A DNA stretch of 52,631 nucleotides from Clostridia bacterium. GTDB lineage: Bacteria; Bacillota; Clostridia; Oscillospirales; QAMX01. Under the pieces are notes generated by a model. The model was not told where the DNA came from and made no database searches. It was given only the letters and a program-made list of their open reading frames with translations. Positions 10,210-18,451 of the stretch are shown in pieces; positions within the stretch are counted from its first letter, which is position 1, and every line of letters begins with the position of its first letter. The stretch is from NCBI GenBank assembly GCA_017532825.1, contig JAFXIT010000065.1:1-52631 (forward strand). The letters are read 5' to 3'. Position numbers and translations under genes: made by a program.

Positions 10210-11064
10210 ATGGAACAGATACTTGTTCTGATGAAAAATTCGTTGGATGTTATACGTTGGCAGGACATCCTTGACATACTTCTTATCTGGTTTCTTTTGT
10301 ACAAGATATCTAAGCTGATAAGGGATACAAGTGCCGGACAGGTCGTGAAAGGACTTATCGTTCTCGTGATATTCATGGAAGTCGTGGGATGGCTTCAGCT
10401 TAACGTTATTTACTACCTGCTTTCCAGTGCGCTTCAAATCGGAATTATTGCTCTGATTATTCTGTTCCAGCCGGAGCTCAGGCGTATGCTTGACACTATC
10501 GGACGAAGCCGTTTGCCGGCGCTGTTTACAAACAGTGAAGCAGAGGATCTGCTTGCAAATGAAAATGCCAGATCTATCAACAAGCTCGTCGACACCTGCG
10601 GATATTTTTCCAGAACCCGTACGGGGGCTCTGATCGCCGTTGAGCGTGAAACTAAGCTTGGCGATATTATGAAGAGCGGTACGATGATCGACTCGGAGAT
10701 ATCGGGAGAGCTTCTTAAAAATCTTTTCTATAACAAGGCCCCGCTCCATGACGGAGCCGTTATCATTCGCAAAAACCGCGTAGCCGCTGCGGGCTGTGTT
10801 TTGCCGCTTTCCCTTAATAAAAACCTCAGCCCGGATCTCGGTACTCGCCACAGAGCGGGTGTCGGGCTTAGCGAGAACTCCGATGCCGTTGTTATTATCG
10901 TTTCTGAGGAGACGGGAGCCGTTTCTGTTGCTATAGGAGGACTTCTTAAGCGTAACCTTTCTCCGGAGACCCTTAAGGCTATCCTTACCAAGGAACTGAT
11001 AACAGAGACGGACACCAAGGCAAAGCTTGAAAAGTTCCGCTTTTGGAGGTCGAAGAATAAATGA
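10210..11064 (+). CDS. cdaA: Diadenylate cyclase CdaA (c-di-AMP synthase)
   Basis: The 284-residue protein has about three N-terminal membrane helices (residues 20-90) followed by a DAC (DisA_N) domain. The catalytic motifs are visible: DGA at 181-183 (LHDGAVII) and RHRAG at 213-217 (GTRHRAG). CdaA condenses two ATP to c-di-AMP, which controls potassium and osmolyte transport and cell-wall balance. The ATG at 210 nt past 10000 follows GGAAGAAG; a further in-frame start 27 nt upstream would add residues unlike the family. The stop overlaps the cdaR start by 4 nt (ATGA). Confidence 0.96.
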   Translation: MEQILVLMKNSLDVIRWQDILDILLIWFLLYKISKLIRDTSAGQVVKGLIVLVIFMEVVGWLQLNVIYYLLSSALQIGIIALIILFQPELRRMLDTIGRSRLPALFTNSEAEDLLANENARSINKLVDTCGYFSRTRTGALIAVERETKLGDIMKSGTMIDSEISGELLKNLFYNKAPLHDGAVIIRKNRVAAAGCVLPLSLNKNLSPDLGTRHRAGVGLSENSDAVVIIVSEETGAVSVAIGGLLKRNLSPETLKAILTKELITETDTKAKLEKFRFWRSKNK

Positions 11065-12320
11065 AGCAGCGATTTGAAAAAAGAGACCTCCTGTATTTTC
11101 TTATAACCGGTGTCCTTGCAGTTATAATCTGGTTTGTTGTTCTTGCGCTGATAAATCCGGAGATCAGAATGGATTTTGATGACGTAAAGGTCACCATCAA
11201 GGGCGAGACCGAATTGCTCAACAACAGAGAATACTCTATTTTAAGCTCTACGGATATAACCGTTAACGTAGAGCTGAAGGGAAAACGTAACGCAATGCTG
11301 TCTCTGGAAAAGGAAGACGTAGAGGTCGTTGCCGACGTTTCTTCCATATCCGGGGACGGTGAGAATGTTATTCAGTGTGAGGTAAATACTCCTTACAGTG
11401 AGGACATCGTCGTTACCAATAAAAACCAACTCAAGATAACGGTAGTTGTTGATAAGATAATCGATAAAGAGGTCGACGTTAGGTTGGAGTACAGCGGTTC
11501 TCTTGCTAACGGACTTAAGCTTGGCGAAGGAAGGCTCGAAACCGAGACGATAATGGTCAGAGGACCGCAGTCCGAGGTATCAAAAATATGGTACGCAAGG
11601 GCAACGGCCCCCCTTACGGCCCTTGACGATACTGCATCAATGGAATTACCCATAACTATTATAGACAATTCGGGAGAGCCGATGACGCTGACCTATTCGC
11701 AGGTTCAGACTCAGCAGGTTGCTGCCAACATTAAGGTCCTTCAGGTCGTTGAGGTCCCGTTGAGGGTTACCCTTGTAAGCGGCGGAGGTCTTACCGAGAA
11801 GGAAGTAGATGTCAAGATCACCCCCCAGAAGGTGACGCTTGTCGGAGAAAAAAATCTTCTTTCGGAAATTGAGTTCCTTAATCTCGGAAGGATAGATCTT
11901 GACGGTATAGGAGACAGCCGTACGACCGAAATGCAGTTTTTGCTTTCGTCAGGCATTACCTGTCAGACCGACCGCACCTCGGCAGTCGTTTCTGTTACGG
12001 TTAAGGACATCGTTGTCAGAGAGTTTGCTCTGTCCACCTCTCAGATCAGCGTTACCGGAGCGGATTCCGAATACGACCTCTCTTTCGCTTCGCAGTACGT
12101 CACTATTATGATCCGCGGCAATTCGACCCTGCTTGGCAGGCTGTCTGCACAGGACATATCTGCTACTCTCAGGCTTGCCGATATAGACCTCGTTGAGGGA
12201 GAGCAGCAGTTACCTCTGTCGGTCACCCTCAAAAGCAAGGTCAATGCAACGGTTGTTCCGTCTGACTATACAGTGTCGGTTATTGCTACCCCGTCACAAC
12301 CGCCGGAGGATGTTGAATGA
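11061..12320 (+). CDS. cdaR: CdaR / YbbR-domain regulator of CdaA
   Basis: The 419-residue protein has one N-terminal membrane helix (about residues 11-30) and then a series of YbbR repeats of roughly 80 residues facing outward. Recurrent elements include VDVRLEYSGSLANGLKLGE and VPLRVTLVSGGGLTEKEVDV. CdaR binds CdaA at the membrane and tunes its activity. It overlaps cdaA and the next gene by 4 nt each, so the three are translationally coupled. In many Firmicutes glmM follows; here a FAD oxidoreductase takes that position. Confidence 0.92.
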   Translation: MKQRFEKRDLLYFLITGVLAVIIWFVVLALINPEIRMDFDDVKVTIKGETELLNNREYSILSSTDITVNVELKGKRNAMLSLEKEDVEVVADVSSISGDGENVIQCEVNTPYSEDIVVTNKNQLKITVVVDKIIDKEVDVRLEYSGSLANGLKLGEGRLETETIMVRGPQSEVSKIWYARATAPLTALDDTASMELPITIIDNSGEPMTLTYSQVQTQQVAANIKVLQVVEVPLRVTLVSGGGLTEKEVDVKITPQKVTLVGEKNLLSEIEFLNLGRIDLDGIGDSRTTEMQFLLSSGITCQTDRTSAVVSVTVKDIVVREFALSTSQISVTGADSEYDLSFASQYVTIMIRGNSTLLGRLSAQDISATLRLADIDLVEGEQQLPLSVTLKSKVNATVVPSDYTVSVIATPSQPPEDVE

Positions 12321-13882
12321 GCATAATAGTATCGGGAATATCTCTGCCGATATTTGAAGATGTGAATATTGCCTATAGAAACGCCGCAAGGATATGCGGC
12401 GTTTCTTTGAATGAAGTAGTTGCAAGAGAGTTTAAGTGCTCGGCCGATGCAAGGGGACATATGCCCAAGTTTGTACGTTCGATAGAGCTTGACGGCATAG
12501 AAAATGAGGCAGATATCGTTAAAAAAATTGACAGGCCTAACGTCAAGCTTCATTCGCACATCGATCTTGAAAGTCTCGTAAGTAACCTGCCTCCTTCTTC
12601 GGCAAGACCGATAGTTGTAGGCTTTGGGCCTTCGGGAATGTTTGCGGCACTGACTCTCGCTTTACGTGGCATGGCGCCGATCGTCCTTGAACGCGGCGAG
12701 TGCCTTGAGGAGCGTGACGGCTCGGTAGACATTTTTTACCGCCAAAGAAGATTGAATATCGACAGCAACATACAGTTTGGCGAGGGTGGAGCAGGAGCCT
12801 ATTCCGACGGTAAGCTTACAACGAGAATAAACGATCCGTACTGCGAGGCGGTGCTCGATGCATTTGTAAAAAACGGCGCACCGTCAGACATCCTCCGCAA
12901 TGCAAAACCTCATATCGGTACCGACGTGCTTAAGCCCGTAGTTGTAAATATCAGAAAGCAGATAGAACGCCTGGGCGGCCGTGTGCTCTTTAAAACAAGG
13001 GTAGACGGACTGCTGCTTCGTGCAGGCAGAGTTATAGGCGTTATGACTAACAACGGCGATTTTGAATCCGATGCGGTCATTTTGGCAATCGGTCACAGCG
13101 CAAGGGATACTGCTCAAATACTCTTGGATCTGGGCGTTGAGATCCATCCTAAACCGTTTTCAATGGGAGTAAGGATAGAACATCTGCAGGAAGATCTTGA
13201 CCGCTCCATGTACGGTAAATATGCGGGGAATCCGCTATTGCCAAGCGCAGAGTATCAGCTCTCATATCGAAACGGAGAAAGGGCATGTTACTCCTTTTGC
13301 ATGTGTCCCGGAGGAAGCGTTGTAGCGGCCGCCAGCGAGTATGGACGTGTAGTTACAAACGGAATGAGTCGGCATGCCCGTGACGGTAGAAATGCAAATG
13401 CCGCACTGGCTGTTCCGGTATCCGTTGAAAGCTTTCCCGGTGGAGTCCTTGGGGGAATAGACCTTGCAAGAGGCGTTGAAGCGGCGGCCTTTTTGGCAGG
13501 AGGGAGCGACTATACCGCTCCTGCTCAACTGGTGCGAGATCTTCTTGAAGGGAAACCGTCTCGTTGCGGCGGACGTATTAAGCCGACCTTTCCGATGGGT
13601 GTCAGATGGGGAAGCCTCGAGGGCGTTCTCCCTGACGGATTTACAGATAGCCTAAGAGAAGGACTTTTGTCATTTGCGAAAAGCATCAGATGCTTTGGTG
13701 ACGGGGATGCCGTGATGACAGCCCCTGAAACGCGGACCTCTTCGCCGATACGTATTCCGAGGAATACCGACTTCAGTTCGCTTACATATTCGGGGCTGTA
13801 TCCATGCGGAGAAGGCGCTGGGTATGCAGGAGGAATAATGTCGGCTGCTGTTGACGGTATACGCATTGCAATGTCACTGTAA
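12317..13882 (+). CDS. FAD-dependent oxidoreductase (NAD(FAD)-utilizing dehydrogenase family)
   Basis: This 521-residue protein has a short alpha/beta N-terminal region (about 90 residues) and then a FAD-binding Rossmann fold starting PIVVGFGPSGMFAALTLA. Further family marks are QFGEGGAGAYSDGKLTTRI, a second dinucleotide stretch (VILAIGHSARDT) and a C-terminal FAD-contact region GLYPCGEGAGYAGGIMSAAVDG. It matches the large, poorly characterised clostridial group annotated as FAD-dependent oxidoreductase. The family substrate is unknown. The 4-nt overlap with cdaR places it in the cdaA operon, which may reflect convenience or an envelope link. Confidence 0.85.
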   Translation: MSIIVSGISLPIFEDVNIAYRNAARICGVSLNEVVAREFKCSADARGHMPKFVRSIELDGIENEADIVKKIDRPNVKLHSHIDLESLVSNLPPSSARPIVVGFGPSGMFAALTLALRGMAPIVLERGECLEERDGSVDIFYRQRRLNIDSNIQFGEGGAGAYSDGKLTTRINDPYCEAVLDAFVKNGAPSDILRNAKPHIGTDVLKPVVVNIRKQIERLGGRVLFKTRVDGLLLRAGRVIGVMTNNGDFESDAVILAIGHSARDTAQILLDLGVEIHPKPFSMGVRIEHLQEDLDRSMYGKYAGNPLLPSAEYQLSYRNGERACYSFCMCPGGSVVAAASEYGRVVTNGMSRHARDGRNANAALAVPVSVESFPGGVLGGIDLARGVEAAAFLAGGSDYTAPAQLVRDLLEGKPSRCGGRIKPTFPMGVRWGSLEGVLPDGFTDSLREGLLSFAKSIRCFGDGDAVMTAPETRTSSPIRIPRNTDFSSLTYSGLYPCGEGAGYAGGIMSAAVDGIRIAMSL

Positions 13883-13913
13883 ATAAGATCGGCATAAATA
13901 ATTAAATATTGGG

Positions 13914-13942
13914 TCATAACCATCCTTTTACGGCAATATGAT
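13914..13942 (+). promoter_or_regulatory. Possible sigma-E-like promoter for sipL-spoIVA
   Basis: TCATAAC (13914-13920), a 14-bp gap and AATATGAT (13935-13942) resemble the sigma-E arrangement of an ATA-containing -35 element and a CATACAAT-like -10 element. By my alignment the -10 matches 5 of 8 positions. Transcription would start near 13949, inside the loop of the hairpin at 13918-13973. spoIVA and sipL belong to the mother-cell sigma-E regulon in studied spore formers. The match is imperfect and hand-made. Confidence 0.4.
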
Positions 13943-13973
13943 ATTAACGTATATAAGCCGTGAAAGGATGGTT
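13918..13973 (+). promoter_or_regulatory. Long hairpin sequestering the sipL ribosome binding site
   Basis: Arms 13918-13934 (AACCATCCTTTTACGGC) and 13957-13973 (GCCGTGAAAGGATGGTT) pair over 17 bp with a single T-G wobble around a 22-nt loop. The right arm contains AAAGGATGG, the only plausible ribosome binding site before the ATG at 13981. Only a weak T-tract follows, so it is a poor terminator for the gene upstream. A read-through transcript would carry a hidden ribosome binding site, while a transcript starting in the loop would not. Confidence 0.7.
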
Positions 13974-13980
13974 TTCTGTA

Positions 13981-15525
13981 ATGGACCTGATATTGGCAAA
14001 AAATGAATACCGCTCCGTACAGGTTGTTTTCGACAGTTATGCCGTAACAGAAGAAAGCGGTGATGCGATCGTACCTGATTATTGCCCGGATATGATTCGT
14101 ATAGCCGAAACATCTGCGGAGCTCGAGCTCACAGGAAAGGAAATACGGGGAGGCCGGGTGTTTGCCGAAGGATTGGTCCACGCCGGCGCCATCTATGTTC
14201 CGGAGACTGACTTCGGGATATTCAGTATACCCGTAACAATACCCGTGACACAGACCTTTGACATCTCTGCACTTAACGAAGATAAGATAGAGCAGGTGTC
14301 TGTGAGCGCAGAGATCGTTTCGGTGTCTGCCAGAGAACTTAACCCAAGAAAGGTATCTGTCAAAGCGACGGTTTCTTTTAGGTGTACAGTCTACTCCTCT
14401 GATGTCATAACGCTTTCCACAGATATAGCCGATGCGGAGTTATACGGTGTGGAATACAAGAAGGAACCGGTTTACGGGCAGTACATGACATTTTGTAACG
14501 AAAAGATGTTAAGTATTTCGGACAGCTCGGAGCTTAATGACTTCCGTCCGGGAGAGCTGGAAATACTAAAGCTGTCGTCAACTCCGGAAATAACGGACTG
14601 TAAGCTTATAACCGATAAGATAGTACTAAAGGGTGAGATGTCTGTATCTATGCTCGTTCGTACGGGAGACCAGACAAGACCTGTCGCATCTGCAGAAACG
14701 GTATTTCCGTTTTCGGGAGTAATAGACTGCCGCGGCGTACGTCCCGAAAGTAAAATAAAGCAGTACTGCAGGATCCTTTCGTCAAAGTATAAGATCACGG
14801 AAGAGGCAGGTACCGGCAAAGCTCTGCTTGTAATGAGTGCTGACATTTCTGTGTTTACCGAGGTCTGGGAGGCGCTTGAGGCAGAGATTATCGTAGATGC
14901 GTACGCTGTTAAGAATAATTATGAGCTTAAAAGTATTCCGCTGAGCTTGTCAGGAGGAAATGAAGAGATAACGCTTAAAGAGCAGATCAAGGAAAGTATA
15001 TCGGCGGGGGTGGGTATACGTTCTGTATATTCCTGTTCTGTTAATGCCGCAAACCCCTCGACTCAAAGGGAAGACGGACGTACCAATGCCTGCTGTGATG
15101 CAAAGCTTAAGATAATCTTTGAAGCTGACGACGGTGGAATATATTCGCTTTCAAAAAACATTCCCGTATGCTGTGCAATAGATACAGATACGGAGGTACG
15201 TGCGGTTTACGCTAAAGCGGTTGATGACAGCTTCCACATAAGCGGAAATGAGGATATTGAGCTTAGGTTCTCGGTCGAATTTGTGATCGAACACGGCGGC
15301 ATCCTATCTCTCACACAGGTTGATAGCATTGTTCTTGGAGAAAGTAGCGGAGGCATAAGAACGCCTGCCTTGACGCTGTGTTATGCCGATCCGGATGAAA
15401 AAGTTTGGGATATGGCAAAGAGACTAAGGGCCGCAGCGGCTGATATTGTAAGGGCAAACGGGCTCGCTGATGATTGCCTGCCGCAGGGACGTCTGCTGTT
15501 AGTCCCCAGAGGAGGGAGAAAATGA
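13981..15525 (+). CDS. sipL: SipL-like spore coat/cortex protein (DUF3794 repeats plus LysM)
   Basis: The 514-residue protein is built of repeated DUF3794-type beta domains (for example DAIVPDYCPDMIRIAETSAE near the start and later copies). It ends in a degenerate LysM domain: DEKVWDMAKRLRAAAADI followed by NGLADDCLPQGRLLLVP. This is the layout of Clostridioides difficile SipL, whose LysM binds SpoIVA to anchor the coat to the forespore membrane. The gene lies directly before spoIVA with a 4-nt overlap, which supports the same role. The start at 13981 gives MDLILAKNEY; an upstream start at 13960 would lie inside the hairpin arm. No signal peptide, as expected for a mother-cell cytosolic coat protein. 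Confidence 0.85.
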   Translation: MDLILAKNEYRSVQVVFDSYAVTEESGDAIVPDYCPDMIRIAETSAELELTGKEIRGGRVFAEGLVHAGAIYVPETDFGIFSIPVTIPVTQTFDISALNEDKIEQVSVSAEIVSVSARELNPRKVSVKATVSFRCTVYSSDVITLSTDIADAELYGVEYKKEPVYGQYMTFCNEKMLSISDSSELNDFRPGELEILKLSSTPEITDCKLITDKIVLKGEMSVSMLVRTGDQTRPVASAETVFPFSGVIDCRGVRPESKIKQYCRILSSKYKITEEAGTGKALLVMSADISVFTEVWEALEAEIIVDAYAVKNNYELKSIPLSLSGGNEEITLKEQIKESISAGVGIRSVYSCSVNAANPSTQREDGRTNACCDAKLKIIFEADDGGIYSLSKNIPVCCAIDTDTEVRAVYAKAVDDSFHISGNEDIELRFSVEFVIEHGGILSLTQVDSIVLGESSGGIRTPALTLCYADPDEKVWDMAKRLRAAAADIVRANGLADDCLPQGRLLLVPRGGRK

Positions 15526-16997
15526 TGGATAGAAGCATATATAAGGATATCGCCGAGCGTACGGGCGGAGACATATACATAGGTGTTGTAGGTCCTGTCA
15601 GAACGGGGAAATCTACGTTTATAAAGCGGTTTATGGAAACGGCGGTAATACCGCATATTGATGACGAATATAAGCGTGGCCGAGCCATGGATGAGCTTCC
15701 TCAAAGCGGAGCGGGGCGTACAGTCATGACGGCTGAGCCAAAGTTTATACCTGAAGACGGTGTAAGCATCGCTCTTGACAACGCAACCTTAAACGTTAGA
15801 ATGGTCGATTGCGTAGGGTACATGGTTCCAAGCGCCTTGGGTCAGTTTGAAAACGATATGCCCAGAATGGTGAGGACACCGTGGTCGGAAAACGAGATAC
15901 CTATGGTCGATGCCGCCGAGCTCGGTACACGAAAGGTGATAAGCGACCATGCAACTATCGGTGTGCTTGTAACTACCGACGGAAGTATTACGGAAATTCC
16001 TCGGGAGGAATATGCAGAAGCCGAGGCCCGTGTCGTTGCAGAGTTGAAGGCGTCCGGTAAACCGTTTTTAATGCTTGTCAATTCTGTACATCCAACTGAC
16101 AGCGAGACGGTAGAGCTTGCAAAAAACCTTTGCAGCAGATACGGAGTAACCGCCCTTCCGATAAATGCTCAGCTTATTGATGACGAGGAAATAAAGGATA
16201 TTCTTCGGGGCATTCTTTGGGAGTTTCCTCTTCGTTATGCTGACATTTATCTTCCGCAGTGGTGCGATTCTCTCCCTGCCGATCACTGGCTAAAAGAACG
16301 TCTCTTTGCAGGCATATCAGCTGCCGCAGAAAATATGACGAGGCTTAAGGATGTTGCACTTGCCGCAGAAGCCGCAAGCGGTTGCGATTCGGTTGAGCGC
16401 TGTCGCACCGGAGAGATAAGACTGGGTGAAGGCAGTGCTGATATAGAGGTAGAGATACCGAGAGAGGTCTTTTACGGTATAATAAATGAGCAGACCGGAC
16501 TTGATATAAAAGACGATTCCTCACTGCTGCCGATCTTTACAGAGCTTGCGATGATTAAACGTGCATACAAGAGAGTGGAGACGGCGCTGCTTGAGGTAGA
16601 GCAAAAGGGGTACGGCATAGTTGTTCCGGGTATCGACGAGCTTACACTGGACCCGCCCGAGATGGTAAAGCAGGGGAGCCAGTTCGGTGTCCGTCTGAGG
16701 GCCAGCGCACCATCTATCCATATGATGAGAGCGGATATTCAGACGACCGTTTCACCTGTTGTGGGAAGCGAAAAGCAGTCAGAAGATCTTGTGAATTACC
16801 TTCTCAAGGAATTTGAGGGGGATGTATCCAAAATATGGCAGAGCAACATATTCGGTAAATCGCTGCATGAACTCGTAAATGAGGGTCTTGCAAGCAAGCT
16901 GAATCATCTCCCTCAGGAAGCCAGGGAAAAACTGCGGCATACCATGGAACGGATCATAAACGAAGGAAGCAACGGCCTTATCTGTATCATCCTGTAA
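15522..16997 (+). CDS. spoIVA: Stage IV sporulation protein A (SpoIVA)
   Basis: This 491-residue ATPase is close to the length of Bacillus SpoIVA. Residues 24-31 form the Walker A loop GPVRTGKS, followed by the family stretch FIKRFMETAVIPHI and LNVRMVDCVGYMVPSA (Walker B region). The C-terminus ends NEGSNGLICIIL, as in the family. SpoIVA polymerises with ATP hydrolysis on the outer forespore membrane and forms the coat basement layer. Two adjacent ATGs exist; the first (15522) overlaps the sipL stop by 4 nt and follows GAGGAGGGAGAAA. The gene places the organism among endospore formers. Confidence 0.98.
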   Translation: MMDRSIYKDIAERTGGDIYIGVVGPVRTGKSTFIKRFMETAVIPHIDDEYKRGRAMDELPQSGAGRTVMTAEPKFIPEDGVSIALDNATLNVRMVDCVGYMVPSALGQFENDMPRMVRTPWSENEIPMVDAAELGTRKVISDHATIGVLVTTDGSITEIPREEYAEAEARVVAELKASGKPFLMLVNSVHPTDSETVELAKNLCSRYGVTALPINAQLIDDEEIKDILRGILWEFPLRYADIYLPQWCDSLPADHWLKERLFAGISAAAENMTRLKDVALAAEAASGCDSVERCRTGEIRLGEGSADIEVEIPREVFYGIINEQTGLDIKDDSSLLPIFTELAMIKRAYKRVETALLEVEQKGYGIVVPGIDELTLDPPEMVKQGSQFGVRLRASAPSIHMMRADIQTTVSPVVGSEKQSEDLVNYLLKEFEGDVSKIWQSNIFGKSLHELVNEGLASKLNHLPQEAREKLRHTMERIINEGSNGLICIIL

Positions 16998-17010
16998 TTG
17001 ATCTGCATCT

Positions 17011-17045
17011 ATCAAGAGCGCTTAAAAGGCGCTCTTGATTTTTTT
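17011..17045 (+). terminator. Rho-independent terminator after spoIVA
   Basis: ATCAAGAGCGC (17011-17021) and GCGCTCTTGAT (17029-17039) form a perfect 11-bp stem with a 7-nt loop, followed by seven T residues. Confidence 0.95.
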
Positions 17046-17063
17046 GCATAAAAAGTATATAAT
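17035..17063 (+). promoter_or_regulatory. Candidate promoter of the HtrA-like protease gene
   Basis: TTGATT (17035-17040), a 17-bp spacer and TATAAT (17058-17063) fit sigma-A, but the -35 box sits inside the preceding terminator. Other -10-like boxes (17101-17106 and 17121-17126) lack -35 partners. An 11-bp direct repeat ATAATATTTCA occurs at 17059-17069 and 17087-17097. Confidence 0.4.
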
Positions 17064-17159
17064 ATTTCATTGTTAAGAAAAAGTTCATAATATTTCAAAT
17101 TATAATACGGTTTCGGGTGTTATACTCTTAATGTAAAAATACGAAAGGTTGATCTATAT

Positions 17160-18302
17160 ATGAAGAATAAGTCCTTTCTTAATGCTACGAATATAATCAT
17201 CGTATCGCTTATGTGCGTTGCCTGTCTCCTGACCGGGACGCTTACCGGAATGGTGGCATTTGGCGACAGAGAAGATAGTTCAACATCCATACAGACCGAG
17301 AGTACGACCGGACGGGCAGATTTTGTTTCGTCTCTTACACCGTCTACGCCTACTGTCAAGCCCGGAGAGAAAATGACAAAAGCTGAAGTTTACAGCTTGA
17401 ATATCGGTGCGGTAGTCGGAATCAAGATAGAAGGTATGTCTGAGTATTACGGTGAAATGACGCCGTTTTCTGCAAGCGGAAGCGGATTTGTTATTTCATC
17501 CGACGGATACATTATGACGAATAATCACGTTGTAGAAGGTGCAACAAAGATCTCTGTTATCTTTGCGGATGGCAGAACGTACGATGCAACAGTCGTTGGT
17601 ACTGATAGCGACGGCAACGACGTGGGTCTTATTAAGATTGAAGCAACGGGACTTCAGACGGTCGCTCTTGCAACAGAAGATAGCTTTGCTGTCGGAGACG
17701 ACGTAGTGGTAATCGGAAATCCGCTTGGTGAGATGACCTTCTCGCTTACTTCGGGCTCGGTCAGTACGCTTGCCAGGACTGTAACGGTGGACAATGACGG
17801 ACTTACTCTTTTTCAGATAGATGCTGCTGTTAACCCCGGCAACTCCGGAGGACCTGTGTTTGATATGTACGGACGTGTAATAGGAATCGTAACAGCCAAG
17901 TATTCCGATACGGACGTTGAAGGTATCGGCTTTGCTATACCTATTTCAGTGGCATCTGCGTCCGTAAACGACATCATAGAATACGGATATGTCAGAGGAA
18001 GACCCTACTTTGGTATTTCGGTCACCGATTATTCAACTACCCAAAACGGCAAGCCCGGATTCGGAACGACAGTTATTAAGGGCGCAAAGGTTCTTTCTGT
18101 TGATGCAGAAAGCTGTGCTGACAAGGCAGGCCTTCTTGTGGATGATATCATCACTGCGCTTGATGATGTTGAGATAACATCCGTGGCTGATCTTCTTGCG
18201 GCAAAGAAATCATATTCTGCGGGCGATACGGCGAGTATAATCGTATTCCGCAACGGAGAATTTATTACATTAAGCATTACCTTTGACGAAGCAAAGTCAT
18301 AA
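17160..18302 (+). CDS. htrA: HtrA/DegP-like membrane-anchored serine protease with PDZ domain
   Basis: The 380-residue protein has one N-terminal membrane helix (about 11-34), a Thr/Ser-rich linker, a trypsin-like S1C domain and a C-terminal PDZ domain (about 280-375). The catalytic triad is visible as His123 (NNHVVEG), Asp154 (DGNDVGLIKI) and Ser229 (NPGNSGGPVFD). Proteases of this type degrade misfolded exported proteins outside the membrane, often under envelope stress control. The gene is monocistronic, bounded by terminators. Its leader is AT-rich and holds a direct repeat that may bind a regulator. Confidence 0.95.
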   Translation: MKNKSFLNATNIIIVSLMCVACLLTGTLTGMVAFGDREDSSTSIQTESTTGRADFVSSLTPSTPTVKPGEKMTKAEVYSLNIGAVVGIKIEGMSEYYGEMTPFSASGSGFVISSDGYIMTNNHVVEGATKISVIFADGRTYDATVVGTDSDGNDVGLIKIEATGLQTVALATEDSFAVGDDVVVIGNPLGEMTFSLTSGSVSTLARTVTVDNDGLTLFQIDAAVNPGNSGGPVFDMYGRVIGIVTAKYSDTDVEGIGFAIPISVASASVNDIIEYGYVRGRPYFGISVTDYSTTQNGKPGFGTTVIKGAKVLSVDAESCADKAGLLVDDIITALDDVEITSVADLLAAKKSYSAGDTASIIVFRNGEFITLSITFDEAKS

Positions 18303-18328
18303 ATTTTCAGAAAAAAGCCTTTAAATAT

Positions 18329-18373
18329 AATCCCAAGGTGTATCGCTGAAAGCGTCTGCCTTGGGATTTTTTT
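18329..18373 (+). terminator. Rho-independent terminator after htrA
   Basis: AATCCCAAGG (18329-18338) pairs with CCTTGGGATT (18359-18368), with a small inner helix (CGCT-GAA-AGCG) and a run of seven T residues. The -35 box of the next operon begins at 18375. Confidence 0.9.
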
Positions 18374-18374
18374 A

Positions 18375-18403
18375 TTGACAGCAGATATAATTTTGTTTAT
18401 AAT
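18375..18403 (+). promoter_or_regulatory. Perfect sigma-A promoter of the second glycan operon
   Basis: TTGACA (18375-18380) and TATAAT (18398-18403) are separated by exactly 17 bp. It abuts the htrA terminator and leaves a leader of about 40 nt before the lipoprotein gene. No operator palindrome is obvious, so the control mechanism is unknown. Confidence 0.85.
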
Positions 18404-18451
18404 TAGCTCAAAGATATGTCCTTGCTACATGCTGAATTGGAGGCAGGTTAT

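Noticed and set aside
13883-13975. The 13918-13973 hairpin as an ordinary terminator of the FAD oxidoreductase gene
   Set aside because: The T-tract after the stem is weak (GTTTTCTG) and the start codon follows within 8 bases, so I prefer a translational role, though partial termination is possible.
17101-17126. TATAAT (17101) and TATACT (17121) as the main htrA promoter
   Set aside because: No acceptable -35 sequence lies 16-18 bp upstream of either, so they are only mentioned as alternatives.
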